A DNA stretch of 64,000 nucleotides from a bacterium HR33. GTDB taxonomy: Bacteria > Gemmatimonadota > Gemmatimonadetes > Gemmatimonadales > GWC2-71-9. Within the stretch, counting starts at the first letter, position 1; every line of letters begins with the position of its first letter. Shown here piece by piece: positions 26,706 through 37,800 of this stretch. The notes under the pieces are model-generated. The model was given only the letters and a program-made list of their open reading frames with translations. It made no database searches and was not told the DNA's origin. The position numbers and the translations under genes are program-made. The stretch spans positions 62,001 to 126,000 of the forward strand of contig BEIJ01000002.1 of assembly GCA_002923375.1 (NCBI GenBank). The letters run 5' to 3'.

Positions 26706-29700
26706 ATGCGTTACCCGATCAGATTTTCGGTGCTCGCGTCTTTGGGACTGGCTGCCGGAGTGGCTGTTGCCGGAGAGCTGGAGGCCCAACGCAGGTCGGG
26801 CAGCAGCCAGCCGGTGGTGAACCCCGCGTTCTTTCAGGCTCTGGAGTATCGTTCCATCGGGCCGTATCGAGGTGGCCGAGTGACGGCGGTGGCCGGAGTG
26901 CGAGGGGAACCCCTCACTTTCTACATGGGATCGACCGGCGGCGGCGTGTGGAAGACCACCGACGGTGGTCTAGTCTGGAGAAACATCTCGGACGGTTTCT
27001 TCGCAGCGGGATCGATAGGCGCCATCGCTGTCGCAGAATCCGATCCCAATGTGATCTACGTGGGTACCGGCTCGGCGTGTATCCGCGGCAACGTATCTGC
27101 CGGGGTGGGGGTGTACAAATCCACCGATGGAGGCCGGACCTGGGAGCATATCGGTCTCAGGGATGCCGGGCAGATCGGTCGTATTCGGGTTCACCCCAAG
27201 AATCCGGACTTGGTCTATGTAGCGGTTTTGGGGCACGCCTTTGGGCGCAACGCCGAGCGGGGCGTGTTCCGTTCCAAGGACGGCGGTAAGACCTGGGAGA
27301 AGGTGCTGTTTCTTTCCGACAGTGTGGGTGCGGTGGACCTGAGCATGGATCCCAGCAATCCCCGGGTGCTGTACGCCGCCATGTGGCGGGCGGAGCGGAA
27401 GCCGTGGACGTTGATAAGCGGCGCGCGGGAGGGCGGTATTTACAAGACCACCGATGGCGGCGACACGTGGAGAAAGCTCACCCGCGGTTTGCCGGGCGGT
27501 CTGATCGGGAAGATCGGCGTCTCGGTGTCTCCGGCTAATCCCAATCGAGTCTATGCCGTGATAGAGGCGGGCGACGATTTGGGCGGGGTGTATCGGTCGG
27601 ACGATGCGGGGGAAAGTTGGCGGAGGGTGAGTACCGATCCCCGGACTATCGAGCGTCCCTGGTACTACAATCACATCTACGCCGACCCGGGGGATGAAAA
27701 TACCGTCTGGATTGCGAGCGACGAGTTTCTGAAGTCGGTGGACGGAGGGGTGACCTTCCAGGAGGTAGAGACGCCCCACGGCGACAACCACGACTTGTGG
27801 ATCAATCCCGACAATCCGCTGATAATGATCGAGGGGAACGACGGCGGCGCCAATGTGAGCTTCGACGGAGGGAAGACCTGGTCGCCGCAGACCAATCAGC
27901 CGACGGCGGAGTTCTACATGGTGGCCGTGGACAACGAGTTTCCCTACCGGGTCTACGGGCCGCAGCAGGACAACAGCACCATTTCGGTTCCCTCCAGGAC
28001 GGAAGGCAACGGGATCGGGATCCAGCGGTGGCTGGCGGTGGGGGGCTGCGAGACCGGACCGGTTGTGGTTCATCCCCGGGACGCCAATATCGTATATGCC
28101 GGTTGCTACGGCGGGAGGATCACCAGGTTCGATCGGCGGACCGGGCAGGCCCGGCAGATCATGGACTATCCCCAGCTGCAGTTGGGCATGCCGGTCAGGG
28201 AGCTGAAGTACCGGTTCCAGTGGAATGCGCCGATCTTGATCTCACCCCACGATCCCAACGTGCTGTACCATGCTTCGCAATACGTTCACCGCTCCACCAA
28301 CGAAGGCCAGAGCTGGGAAGTGATCAGCCCCGATCTCACCAGGAACGACACCAGCAAGATGGGTTTTGCGGGCGAGCCGATCACCCACGACATAACCGGG
28401 GTGGAGGTGTACGGCAGCATCTTCGCCCTGGCGGAATCGCCTATCGAGCCCGGAGTGCTCTGGGCCGGAAGCAACGACGGGCTGGTGCACGTTTCCCGGG
28501 ACAATGGCCGGACCTGGCGGAACGTGACGCCGCGGGAGCTGCCTCCCTACAGCACGGTGAACCGCATAGAGGTATCGCGGCACGCTCCGGGCAGGGCATT
28601 CATAGCGGTTTACCGCTACCGCATGGACGACTGGAAGCCCTACATCTTCAAAACCGAAGACTACGGCCAGTCGTGGACTCTGCTTACTACCGGCAACAAC
28701 GGGATTCCGGCGAACTATCCAACGCGGGTGGTGCGGGAAGATCCGGATCGCCGGGGCTTGCTCTATGCCGGTACCGAGTTCGGGATGTTCATTTCCTTCG
28801 ACGACGGTGCAAACTGGCAGCCGTTCCAGTTGAACCTTCCGGTTACACCGATTACCGACCTGGTGGTGCACCAGAAGGACCTGGTGGTGGCGACTCAGGG
28901 ACGGTCGTTCTGGATTCTGGACGATCTTACCCCGCTCCACCAGTTGACGCCGGAAGTGATCGCCGCCAGGGCGCATCTGTTCAAACCGCGCCCGGCATAC
29001 CGTACCGAAGGCAGCCAAGCGGGGCCCAACCAGCTTTATCTGCGCGATCCGATCGGAGGGGCTCGTCTGGACCGCTACCAGATGGGGCAGAACCCTCCGG
29101 CCGGTGCCATGATTTTCTACAGCTTTGCCGAAGCACCTGCGGAGGAAGTGAAGCTCGAAATCCTCGACTCGCAAGACCGGGTGATTCGCACCTTCACCTC
29201 TGCCGAAGCGGAGGGTCAGAGCCCGAGAGAGCGGCTCAGCAAGAAGGCTGGACTCAATCGCTTGGTTTGGGATCTCTCGTATCCCGGCGCGCGGCTGGCT
29301 GAAGGGGTGCAGATCACGGGCTCGACCGACGGCCCCCGCGCGGTGCCGGGGACTTACAAGGTCAGACTCACGGTCGGTTCCTGGAGCGCCACCGAGTCGT
29401 TGGAAGTGCTCAAAGATCCTCGGGTGCCGGCAACGGTGGCGGATCTGAGGGCGCAGTTCGATCTCCAAATTCAGATTCGCGACCGGATCAACGAGGCCCA
29501 GGATGCGGTGCGGGCCATACGTTCGGTCACCCGCCAGCTGAACGATCTCGCGGCCCGGATCTCGGAGCAGGATCGGGGCGGAGAGATCAAGGCCGCGGCG
29601 GGGGAAATTGTGAAGAAGCTCACAGCTATCGAGGACAAGCTGATTCAGCGCAAGGGCGCAGGTCTGGCTCATCAACCGATGCTCACCAGCCAGTTGGCGT

Positions 29701-29927
29701 GGCTCAACAGCATCGTGGCCAGCGCCGATGCGAAGCCTACGGATCAGTCCTATACCCGGTTCCGGGATTTGGAGAACGAGTTGGCTTCACACTTGGATGC
29801 GCTGAGAAACGTGCTGGAAGCGGATGTGGCTGAATTCAACCGCATGGTGCGGGACCGGGGCGTGCCGCCGGTAGTAGTACCTGCGGCCGCTAGGCGGGTT
29901 GCCGCGCCGGAACAAAGAACTCGGTGA
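26706..29927 (+). CDS. Sortilin/VPS10- and BNR-repeat secreted protein
   Basis: ATG 26706 behind AAGGAGG gives 1073 residues with a signal peptide (1-27). Many BNR/Asp-box repeats (GGVWKTTDGGLVWRNISDG, VYKSTDGGRTWEHIG, GVFRSKDGGKTWEKV and others) build one or two ten-bladed propellers across residues 50-770, as in VPS10/sortilin-like and exo-alpha-sialidase-like proteins. A C-terminal beta domain and a helical tail (about 890-1060) complete the form common in Gemmatimonadota and Acidobacteria. No glycosidase active site is evident, so binding or peptide handling is as likely as hydrolysis. The paralogue at 34889-37972 is on the other strand. Confidence 0.88.
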   Translation: MRYPIRFSVLASLGLAAGVAVAGELEAQRRSGSSQPVVNPAFFQALEYRSIGPYRGGRVTAVAGVRGEPLTFYMGSTGGGVWKTTDGGLVWRNISDGFFAAGSIGAIAVAESDPNVIYVGTGSACIRGNVSAGVGVYKSTDGGRTWEHIGLRDAGQIGRIRVHPKNPDLVYVAVLGHAFGRNAERGVFRSKDGGKTWEKVLFLSDSVGAVDLSMDPSNPRVLYAAMWRAERKPWTLISGAREGGIYKTTDGGDTWRKLTRGLPGGLIGKIGVSVSPANPNRVYAVIEAGDDLGGVYRSDDAGESWRRVSTDPRTIERPWYYNHIYADPGDENTVWIASDEFLKSVDGGVTFQEVETPHGDNHDLWINPDNPLIMIEGNDGGANVSFDGGKTWSPQTNQPTAEFYMVAVDNEFPYRVYGPQQDNSTISVPSRTEGNGIGIQRWLAVGGCETGPVVVHPRDANIVYAGCYGGRITRFDRRTGQARQIMDYPQLQLGMPVRELKYRFQWNAPILISPHDPNVLYHASQYVHRSTNEGQSWEVISPDLTRNDTSKMGFAGEPITHDITGVEVYGSIFALAESPIEPGVLWAGSNDGLVHVSRDNGRTWRNVTPRELPPYSTVNRIEVSRHAPGRAFIAVYRYRMDDWKPYIFKTEDYGQSWTLLTTGNNGIPANYPTRVVREDPDRRGLLYAGTEFGMFISFDDGANWQPFQLNLPVTPITDLVVHQKDLVVATQGRSFWILDDLTPLHQLTPEVIAARAHLFKPRPAYRTEGSQAGPNQLYLRDPIGGARLDRYQMGQNPPAGAMIFYSFAEAPAEEVKLEILDSQDRVIRTFTSAEAEGQSPRERLSKKAGLNRLVWDLSYPGARLAEGVQITGSTDGPRAVPGTYKVRLTVGSWSATESLEVLKDPRVPATVADLRAQFDLQIQIRDRINEAQDAVRAIRSVTRQLNDLAARISEQDRGGEIKAAAGEIVKKLTAIEDKLIQRKGAGLAHQPMLTSQLAWLNSIVASADAKPTDQSYTRFRDLENELASHLDALRNVLEADVAEFNRMVRDRGVPPVVVPAAARRVAAPEQRTR

Positions 29928-29945
29928 TCGAAAGGAGGATCTAGG

Positions 29946-30515
29946 ATGCTGATACGTGGAGCGGTGACTCTGCTGGCAGGTCTGATGGCTCTGCCTCTCG
30001 AGGCCCAGGAACTCCCCGGTTGCTGGCGGAGAGGTAACCCGGCGGCGCTGGCGGAGCGGGCGAGCCCGCCGGACTCCGCAGTCGCCACGGTGGACGGGGC
30101 GAGAATCAAGGTCTGCTACAGCCGCCCTTCGGCGCGGGGCAGGACTATTATGGGGGGATTGGTACCCTACGGCGAACCGTGGAGGTTGGGAGCCAATGAG
30201 GCCACCAGCATTCATCTTCCTTTCGCGGCGGAGATCGCCGGGGTGCGCGTGGAGCCCGGTTCTTACTCGCTCTACGTGATACCTGGGGAGACCGAATGGA
30301 CCGTGGCGGTGAACCGCAGCGTGGAGCGCTGGGGGATACCGATAGACGACGGGGTTCGAGCGCAAGACGTGGGGCGGGGGACCGTGCCGGTCGAGCGGTT
30401 GGACCAGCATGTAGAGCAGCTGACTCTGAGATTTGGTTCGGTGCGGCAGGGCGCTACGGAGCTAATCGTCGAGTGGGAGCACACCCGGGTGCGAATTCCG
30501 ATTCGCAAGCTGTAG
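29946..30515 (+). CDS. DUF2911 domain protein, secreted
   Basis: The protein has 189 residues from ATG 29946 behind AAAGGAGG, with a short signal peptide ending at LEAQ. DUF2911 signatures are clear: VCYSRPSARGRTIMGGLVPYG near residue 56, WRLGANEATSIHL and VEPGSYSLYVIP. The beta-sandwich domain is common in secreted proteins of Bacteroidetes and Gemmatimonadota; its role is unknown. It follows the sortilin-like gene after 18 bp and shares its transcript. A strong hairpin ends the unit. Confidence 0.9.
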   Translation: MLIRGAVTLLAGLMALPLEAQELPGCWRRGNPAALAERASPPDSAVATVDGARIKVCYSRPSARGRTIMGGLVPYGEPWRLGANEATSIHLPFAAEIAGVRVEPGSYSLYVIPGETEWTVAVNRSVERWGIPIDDGVRAQDVGRGTVPVERLDQHVEQLTLRFGSVRQGATELIVEWEHTRVRIPIRKL

Positions 30516-30532
30516 CCGGACGCCGCGAGGGA

Positions 30533-30571
30533 AGTGATGCGGGCGGAGCCGATGGCTCCGCCCGCATCGCT
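30533..30571. terminator. Strong bidirectional terminator hairpin
   Basis: GATGCGGGCGGAGCC (30536-30550) pairs perfectly with GGCTCCGCCCGCATC (30554-30568) around a 3-nt loop. Three more base pairs with one wobble extend the base. TTTA follows on the plus strand. It sits between convergent genes ending at 30515 and 30575. Confidence 0.8.
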
Positions 30572-30574
30572 TTA

Positions 30575-33133
30575 TTACGGCCTCCAGTCTTCGGAGCAGA
30601 ACCAATCCCACGGGCGCAGCCACTCCATAGCCGGTTCACCGATGGGCGCTCCCGGAGGCGCGGTGGGCGCGGCCAGGGGCCGGTAGGGTTCCGCAGGCTG
30701 CTCGAGGATTCTCTTGATGTCGCGCGCCAGCAGCTGGTGATGCGCCACCGTGGCTTCGTCCCCCGCCGCTACCGCCGCCGAAGCGTTCATTCTTTTTTGG
30801 AGGCGATTGGCGGCGATCGCTCGCACCTGCGGCATTTCCGCCCGGGTGGCCAGCCTGATCAGTTCCTCCACGAGCACGCGCTGTGTTGCCCGCGCTATCT
30901 CCGCTTCGTATCCGTCCGCGGGCCGCACGCCGAAAGTTGCGGCCTCGAGAGAATCCAGCACCTCTTGGAGCGACGGAAGGCGAGAGTCGAGGGCGTGCTG
31001 TTCTACTAACCGGGCGGCCCGGGTCTCGTCCAAGAGATTTCCTATGGTGAGCTGGGCGGCCGCCACGGCCGGGCTGATCACGTCGAACATGGGACCGGTG
31101 TATCTGGGGAACAGCTCCCGGTGGTAACCGTAGCCCATGGGGCGGGGCGGGAGAGTTCTTATCACGGCGTCGGGAAGCCGCAGCGCCGCCGGCCGGATCG
31201 TGGCCATCAGAGCCGACAGGGCGGCCCGCTGTTCCGAAGCCGGAACCGGGCGGGTAGGCGTGCGCCCGTCGCCCCGAATCGCGTAGATGTAGTGCAGCCC
31301 GCCTACGGCGCTGGCGGCGGCCTCCACCTGATAGCGGTGATGGAGGTACAGAGGCACCAGCACCTCTTCCATCAGTGCCATGGGATCGCCCCTTCTGATG
31401 GCGTTCTCGCCGAAGCGCGACAGGGCGGCACGCCTCACTTCCATCATGCGCCTCAGCTCAGCCGCGGGATCGGTACCGTTGGACCACTGGTCCGCTCGAG
31501 GATTGGCGGAAATATCCTGGTTGGTGAGGAACCGGATGTCCCGCTCCCAGGCGTCGTCCAGGATCTTGCGCAGGGCGGCATCCTCGTCGGTTCCCGGCGG
31601 AAAATCCTGATAGCCGTAGGCAATCGCCACCGAATCCCACTCTCCGATTCCCCGTTCGTAAACCTCGGAGTAGTCCAACGATCCGTCGGGCCTCAAAGTG
31701 ACCCAAGGATGGGGGTAATCCATCACCGAGATCCTCCCGCGCTCGGAGTCGTAGTAGTTGTGGGCGAGACCCAGAGTGTGTCCCACCTCGTGGGCGGCAA
31801 GCTGGCGGATCCGAGCCAGGGCCCACTCGCGCATCGCCGCCGGGATCTGGTCTCCGTCGCGGTAGGGTGATAGTAGGCCTTCGGCGATCATGTAGTCCTG
31901 CCGATAGCGCAGCGAGCCCAGCGTCACTACGCCCTTGATGATCTCTCCGGTTCGCGGATCGGTAACCGTGGCCCCGGTGGACCACCCCCGAGTGGAGCGA
32001 TGCACCCAGTTGATCACGTTGTAGCGGACATCGTGGGGGTTGATGGAGTCGGGCCTGATTTCCACGCGGAAGGCGTTTCGATACCCGGCGGCCTCGAAGG
32101 CCTGGTTCCACCACGACGCTCCCTCCAGCAGCGCCGAGCGGATGGGTTCGGGAACTCCGGGGTCGAGGTAATACACGATCGGCTTTACCGGCTCGCTCAC
32201 CGGAGCCGATGGATCCCGCTTCTGGAGGCGATGGCGCCGGATGAAGCGCTTTACCATAGTCCATTGGTTGCCGTCCGCCGGTGCGGCGTAATCGACGTAG
32301 CTCACGGCTCCGTATCCCGCTCTAGGATCGAACTTGCGCGGCCGGTAGCCCGGCTCCGGCAGTTGCACCCAAGAGTAGTGGATTCGGATGCTCGCCGCTT
32401 CCGCAGTAGCGGCCACGCTGCCCACCCCCTCGAAGAACTGGCGCCCCGGCCCCGGCGGGCCGAACCCGCCGAACCCGCCCCCTCCCGCGCCGGGTTGCAG
32501 GACGTAGGTGAGTTCCACCTCGGTCTCGGTGTTTTGCGGGAAGTTCATCGTCATGGCGAGGTAAACGCTGCTCCGGCTGGGATCGAGGCGATACTGCCCG
32601 GGGCGCAACCGCTGCGCTATGCCGGGATCGCGCAGCAGATAGTCGGTGATGTCCACCAGCACTCGGCCCCCGGTTTGGGCCGCTGCGGTGAACCCCCACA
32701 AGACGCTCCGAGCAAAGGCATCCCGCACCGCGCGGACTTCTGCGGGATTGTCGCTGGTCGCCCGGAAGTCATAATTGGGCTGCACCATGAGCACCTTGGG
32801 CCCCACCCGTTCGAAGATCACGATGCTGGAACCGGCCAGCTGTCCCCGGTCGATGCCTATATCGTTAGAGCCGAGTCCGGCTGCGATACCGGTTATGTGT
32901 AGGATTTCCGTGTTGAACCGGGAGATCTCCATGTACAGGCGGCCCGCGAGCGAATCCCAGTAGAGGGGGAAGAACCCGTCCATCTTGCGCATCCCGCTGG
33001 TTCGCTGTTCGATGGTGGGGAGTCCTTGGGACTGTGCCTGCGATCCTTCCCGCTGCGCTTCCAGCGGATCGAACCCCGTGCTAGCCGCAACAACGGCGCA
33101 CGCCAAGATTAGCCTGGTAGTGCCCGCATGCAT
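30575..33133 (-). CDS. Zinc-dependent metalloprotease (DUF5117/DUF4953 type), secreted
   Basis: The protein has 852 residues from ATG 33133 behind AAGGAGG, with a signal peptide (1-26). The DUF5117-type N-terminal region (about 60-330) leads into the catalytic part with HEVGHTLGLAHNYYDS near residue 445, an HExxHxxGxxH zinc site of metzincin type. The C-terminal third matches the companion domain of this family. It should degrade proteins in the periplasm or outside the cell. The gene is convergent with DUF2911 across the hairpin and divergent from the methyltransferase-like gene. Confidence 0.92.
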   Translation of the reverse strand: MHAGTTRLILACAVVAASTGFDPLEAQREGSQAQSQGLPTIEQRTSGMRKMDGFFPLYWDSLAGRLYMEISRFNTEILHITGIAAGLGSNDIGIDRGQLAGSSIVIFERVGPKVLMVQPNYDFRATSDNPAEVRAVRDAFARSVLWGFTAAAQTGGRVLVDITDYLLRDPGIAQRLRPGQYRLDPSRSSVYLAMTMNFPQNTETEVELTYVLQPGAGGGGFGGFGPPGPGRQFFEGVGSVAATAEAASIRIHYSWVQLPEPGYRPRKFDPRAGYGAVSYVDYAAPADGNQWTMVKRFIRRHRLQKRDPSAPVSEPVKPIVYYLDPGVPEPIRSALLEGASWWNQAFEAAGYRNAFRVEIRPDSINPHDVRYNVINWVHRSTRGWSTGATVTDPRTGEIIKGVVTLGSLRYRQDYMIAEGLLSPYRDGDQIPAAMREWALARIRQLAAHEVGHTLGLAHNYYDSERGRISVMDYPHPWVTLRPDGSLDYSEVYERGIGEWDSVAIAYGYQDFPPGTDEDAALRKILDDAWERDIRFLTNQDISANPRADQWSNGTDPAAELRRMMEVRRAALSRFGENAIRRGDPMALMEEVLVPLYLHHRYQVEAAASAVGGLHYIYAIRGDGRTPTRPVPASEQRAALSALMATIRPAALRLPDAVIRTLPPRPMGYGYHRELFPRYTGPMFDVISPAVAAAQLTIGNLLDETRAARLVEQHALDSRLPSLQEVLDSLEAATFGVRPADGYEAEIARATQRVLVEELIRLATRAEMPQVRAIAANRLQKRMNASAAVAAGDEATVAHHQLLARDIKRILEQPAEPYRPLAAPTAPPGAPIGEPAMEWLRPWDWFCSEDWRP

Positions 33134-33223
33134 AACGTTGCCTCCTTTGATGAGCGCTGCAACATTGAATTTTGTCGCGAGTCTGTCGGTCCCGGTTTGG
33201 GCCTGCTAGAGTCGGATCGGTTT

Positions 33224-33694
33224 ATGGAATCTTCGCGGTTGCAAGGTCCGGGGATCCACCTTCCGCCGCCGATTTTGGTCGCTGCGGTGGGGGCTGCCGG
33301 TTTGGCGCTCGAGCGCCTCGTGCCCCTTCCCGACTTCTCCGGGCTTTGGGCGCGTCTTTTGGCCGCGGTCTTGATGGCGGCCTGGTTGCTGTTGTTGGTC
33401 CTGAGCCTGCGAGAGCTGTGGCGCTCCGGTACTACGGTCCGGCCGCACAGGCCGGCCAAGGTTCTGGTTACCTCCGGCCCATACGCCAGAACCAGAAACC
33501 CGCTGTACCTGGGACTGGTACTCCTCCAAGCTGCAGCGGGGTTCTGGTTCGGGAGCCTGTGGGTACTGCTGCTGATCCCGGCTACGGTGGTACTACTCAC
33601 CCGGTTCGCGATCCTGCCCGAGGAGCGGTATCTGGAAGCCACCTTCGGCGACGCCTATCGGGAGTATCGCAGTCGCGTTCCCCGCTGGCTTTGA
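33224..33694 (+). CDS. Isoprenylcysteine carboxyl methyltransferase (ICMT)-family membrane protein
   Basis: The protein has 156 residues. Three or four hydrophobic segments are visible. The C-terminal family signature is TSGPYARTRNPLYLGLVLL near residue 84, followed by EERYLEATFGDAYREYRSRV, which binds S-adenosylmethionine in ICMT/PEMT-like enzymes. Bacterial members methylate small molecules or lipids; the substrate is unknown. ATG 33224 has only a weak ribosome site; an in-frame start further upstream (33128) lacks a better one. It stands alone on this strand between two minus-strand genes. Confidence 0.85.
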   Translation: MESSRLQGPGIHLPPPILVAAVGAAGLALERLVPLPDFSGLWARLLAAVLMAAWLLLLVLSLRELWRSGTTVRPHRPAKVLVTSGPYARTRNPLYLGLVLLQAAAGFWFGSLWVLLLIPATVVLLTRFAILPEERYLEATFGDAYREYRSRVPRWL

Positions 33695-33702
33695 ACCTTC
33701 CG

Positions 33703-34842
33703 TCAGGGCCCTCTTCGGTTACCGGTGGTTGCAGAAGGGTCCTCGTACGGCCTCAGGTGCCATTCGAGGAACGTCCACACCCGATTCCAGGAGTCCCGCT
33801 GTTCCGGCGTGTCCTCCCTTTCCAGAGTAGTGGGATTGACTCTCCGAGCGAACCCGTGACCGCCCGGCGGATCGACATAGATTTTGGTTTCCGCAAGGTC
33901 CGGCTTCAAAGCCCTGAGGGCCCAGATGAGCATAGAGGCTTCCACGAAGTCCACGTCCTCGTCGTTGGTCGCCACATGCACCAAGAGCGGGACGCGAAGC
34001 TTTTCCACGTGGTAATACGGGGATCGCTCCACGTAGATCTCCCGCTTCTCGAACGGTAGCCCTCCGATCCTCTTTTGGGTGGCGAAGTTTCTCTGGTAAT
34101 AAGGGCCCTTGTACGAGAGCCTGAAGATCAGGTTGGTGACCGGGACTTGGGCCACGGCCGCTTTGAAGGGGTGTCGGTCCCGGAAAACCGAGTGAAGCGT
34201 GATGAACCCACCGTGGCTCCAGCCCATGATACCCACCCGTTCGGGATCCACGTGCGGGAGGTTGGCCACCATCCAGTCATAGGCGGTCATGACGTCATCC
34301 ACCTCGTATCCGCCGTAGTCTATGGCGTCGTGAAACTCCTTGCCGTATCCGGTGGATCCCCGGTACTCCGGGGCGATGATCACGTAGCCGCGCTCGATCG
34401 CCTCCCGCACGAAGGGGAACATGTTCTCGCTCCAGTTGCCGTGCACCCCGCCGTGCACCCAGATCATGGCCGCGTGGCCGCGAGGCCCGCGCTTTTGGAG
34501 CGGCTGGAACAGGTAGGCGGGGATGTCCAGGTCGCCCACTTTGCTCCGGTAGGTGATCTTGCGGTAGTCCATCACTCCGGCTGTACGGGCGGCGTAGATG
34601 CTGTCGGTCCTCGCTTTGGCTCGAATGTCCCGCTCGTAGTCGCGGAGCGGATCGTGGTCTTCCCAGCGGTTGCTCACATAGAGCTGGGCGGCCCGCTCGA
34701 AGTCGCGTTCCGCCAGCTCCCTCCACAGGCTGTCCGCCCGTTCCCTGGCGCGGCGGAAAGCTTCCTGGGTTTGGGCTTCGACGCCCGCTGAAAGGGATAC
34801 CAGGGCCGCTGCGATCGTGGCTAGAGCGATGTCCAGTCTCAT
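33703..34842 (-). CDS. Secreted alpha/beta hydrolase, S9 prolyl oligopeptidase type
   Basis: The protein has 379 residues with a signal peptide (1-23). The alpha/beta-hydrolase fold shows AAMIWVHGGVHGNWS for the oxyanion region, the nucleophile in GIMGWSHGGFIT near residue 215, Asp in HVATNDEDVDF and His in GGHGFARRV. The N-terminal propeller of full S9 enzymes is absent; about 120 helical residues replace it. It probably cleaves peptides or esters outside the cytoplasm. It lies between two secreted protein genes of the same strand, in a cluster devoted to extracytoplasmic degradation. Confidence 0.9.
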   Translation of the reverse strand: MRLDIALATIAAALVSLSAGVEAQTQEAFRRARERADSLWRELAERDFERAAQLYVSNRWEDHDPLRDYERDIRAKARTDSIYAARTAGVMDYRKITYRSKVGDLDIPAYLFQPLQKRGPRGHAAMIWVHGGVHGNWSENMFPFVREAIERGYVIIAPEYRGSTGYGKEFHDAIDYGGYEVDDVMTAYDWMVANLPHVDPERVGIMGWSHGGFITLHSVFRDRHPFKAAVAQVPVTNLIFRLSYKGPYYQRNFATQKRIGGLPFEKREIYVERSPYYHVEKLRVPLLVHVATNDEDVDFVEASMLIWALRALKPDLAETKIYVDPPGGHGFARRVNPTTLEREDTPEQRDSWNRVWTFLEWHLRPYEDPSATTGNRRGP

Positions 34843-34888
34843 GTCGGGTCCGTCCTCCGGAAAAATGCGTTGTTCGCTGCCGCTCAGT

Positions 34889-37800
34889 TCACCGAGGTAA
34901 CCTCGACCTCAGCACTCTCCGTATCCGGGGCTGCAACCGGGTCATGAATTCCCGATAGTAGCCTACCTGCGTGCGCTGGTCCGCGGTCAGGTTACCCGGC
35001 CAGTCCTCGATTTGGTTATAGAGCCTGATCCAGCGCTGCCTCAACTCTTGGGTCAGGCGATCCACCTCGCGGATTTCCCTGGCGAGGTTGCGGTTGCGCC
35101 GCTGCTGTTCCGCGGTGAGGGAATCCAGCCGGGCCCGGACCTGCGCCACGCTGTCGGCGATCGGGGCGAAGTCGCGAATCGTCTGAGCGAGTAGCTGCAG
35201 GGTGTCGTGCCAGCCTTGAAGCGTAGACCGGTCCACATCGATCCGGGGATCGTTGAGGACCTGTAAGCGCCGCTCATAGCTCCGGCCGGCGACGGTAAGG
35301 CGCACTACGTACTCTCCGGGCATGACCCAGGGGCCCCGAACCCGCCCCCCGCCACCAAACGGTCCCTGTCCTCCCTGCTGTCCGCGGGAGGGGCTTACCA
35401 CGTCGGGATAACGCAGGTCCCAAATTACGCGGTTGATGCCGGGGTTCGGTGTGGGCTCGAGTCGTCTTACTTCCGCTCCCGACAAGTCGAACACGGTGAG
35501 CTGAACGGCTCCCGGACCGGCGGTGTCGGCGCGGGAGCGAAGGTAGTAATCGATGATCGCTCCGGCCGGGGGATTTTCTCCGCGGAAGACCATGTCTCCG
35601 GTGTGAGCGGTCTCGTCGGTATACCGGATCTGCTCCGCCGGTTCCAGGGTGAAAAGATGGGCTTCGGAGTTGAGCACCTCGGGTGTCAGCTCCTGGAGGG
35701 CGTTGATGTTGTCCAAAATCCAGATTCCCCGGCCGTGGGTGCCCAGTACCAGATCGTTGTCCCTGGGATGGATTACAAAGTCGTTGACCGCGACGGTGGG
35801 AAGGTTGGCCTTGAGCTCTACCCAGTGCCGCCCGCCGTCGTTGGAGTAGAAGAATCCCAGTTCGGTCCCCAGGTAGAGAACGTTGGGGTTTCGCAGATCT
35901 TCCTTGATGGTGCGCGCCACGCGCCGGGGTGGCAGGTCGCCCACTATCGAGATCCAGGTCTGCCCGAAGTCGGTGGACTTGTAGAGGTAATTTTCGAAAT
36001 CGTTGTTCCGATAGTTATTGACCGCCACGTACACCGTCCCGTCGGCGTGACGGGAGGCTTCGATTCCCGAAATCCACGCCATGGGCGGGAGTCCCGGCAT
36101 GCGGGGACTCACGTTGGTCCAGGTTTTCCCGTCGTCCAAAGAGACCTGGAAGTTGCCGTCGTCGGTACCCACGTACAGCACACCGCGCCTTCTGGGTGAC
36201 TCCGCTATTTGGGTGATCGTGGGATAGTAGGGGATGCCGTCGTCCAGGGACGGAGTCGAATCGTTCGCCCTTTGGCCCATGATGGTGAGCTCGCGGCGAT
36301 TGACGCCTGTAGTGAGGTCGCCCAGGTCGATCCAAGTGTCTCCTCGGTCGGTGCTTTTCCACAGGCGGTTGGTACCCGCGTACAGGGTGCGGTTGTCGAA
36401 GGGGGATATGATGAACGGCCCGTCCCAGTTGGCGGGTGCCATGGCGTTGAGGAACTCGGGTTCGGGAAGGCCCGGTCCCCAGGCGTCCCAGTTGCGCCGC
36501 TCCGAGATATGGCCTCGGGGGTCGCCGGGGCGGATCCATTTACGCTGGCGCGTGATCAGATCGAACCGCGAAAGCCCCAGGTACTGGGACTCGGTGTAGA
36601 GGGTCCGGTTGTCCACCGTGTCCACCAAGTTCTTGAAGCCGTCTCCTCCGTTCACCTGGAGCCAGTCGTCGAACCGGATCCCGGCGGTGAGATAGGTGGC
36701 GCTGGGGCCCATCCAGCTCCCGTTGTCCTGCAGTCCCCCGTACACCCAATAAGGCTTGCGGTTGTCGACTGCGACCCGGTAAAACTGGCTCACCGGGAGA
36801 TGGGTGAGATACAGCCAAGTGCGCCCGCGGTCATAGGAGATTCCCACGCCGCCGTCGTCTCCCTTGATGAGATGCCTCGAGTCCCGGGGATTGACCCACA
36901 GAATCCGGTCGTCGCCGTGGAGCGACTGCCGGGGTACGGTGAAGGTGCGCCCTCCGTCGTCGGAGTAGCTGAAAGAGTTCTGCATGTATATGCGCCGGTC
37001 GTCGTTGGGATCGACCAGGATCTGGCTGGCGTACATGGGCCGGGGATTCCAGTCGCTCATGTGCTGCCAGGTCTCTCCCCGGTCTTCCGAGCGGTAGATC
37101 CCGGCGGCGCGGGCGGTGTAAGCGGTGGAGGCGTTGTACCGGTATCCCTGTTCGATGGAGACGTAAACTATGCGGGGATCTTTGCGGTAGATCGAAATCC
37201 CTATCCGCCCCTTGTCTCCTTCGGGCAGTCCCTTGGTGAGTTTGCGCCAGGTCCGGCCGCCGTCGGTAGATTTCCAGAGAGCGCTCCCCGGGCCTCCGCC
37301 GTGGAAACCGAAGGGTTTCCGCATTCGCTGATAGGAGGCGGCATAGACGATCTGCGGGTCTACGGGGTCCACCGCCACATCCACCACCCCGGTGACGCTG
37401 TCGATGTAAAGGGTGCGGGTCCACGTCACGCCGCCGTCGGTGGACAGGTAGAGGCCCCGTTCCTCGTTGGGCCCCCAGAGGTGGCCCATCGCCGCCACGT
37501 ACACGATGTTCGGGTTGGTGGGATGGAGCGCTATCCTGCCGATGTGGTGGCTGTCCCTCAAGCCCATGTTGCGCCACGTCCGCCCGCCATCGGTGGATTT
37601 GTACACCCCGTCTCCCCAGGAATTGCTCTGGCGGTTGGCTCTCTCGCCGGTTCCCACCCAGACGATGTTGGTGTCTACCTGATGGACCGCAATGGCCCCC
37701 ACCGAGTGCGTTCCCTCGCGCTCGAAAACCGGTGTTACGGTGACTCCGTTGTTGGTGGTTTTCCAAACGCCCCCGGTTGCCGAAGCGATGTAAAAGGTCG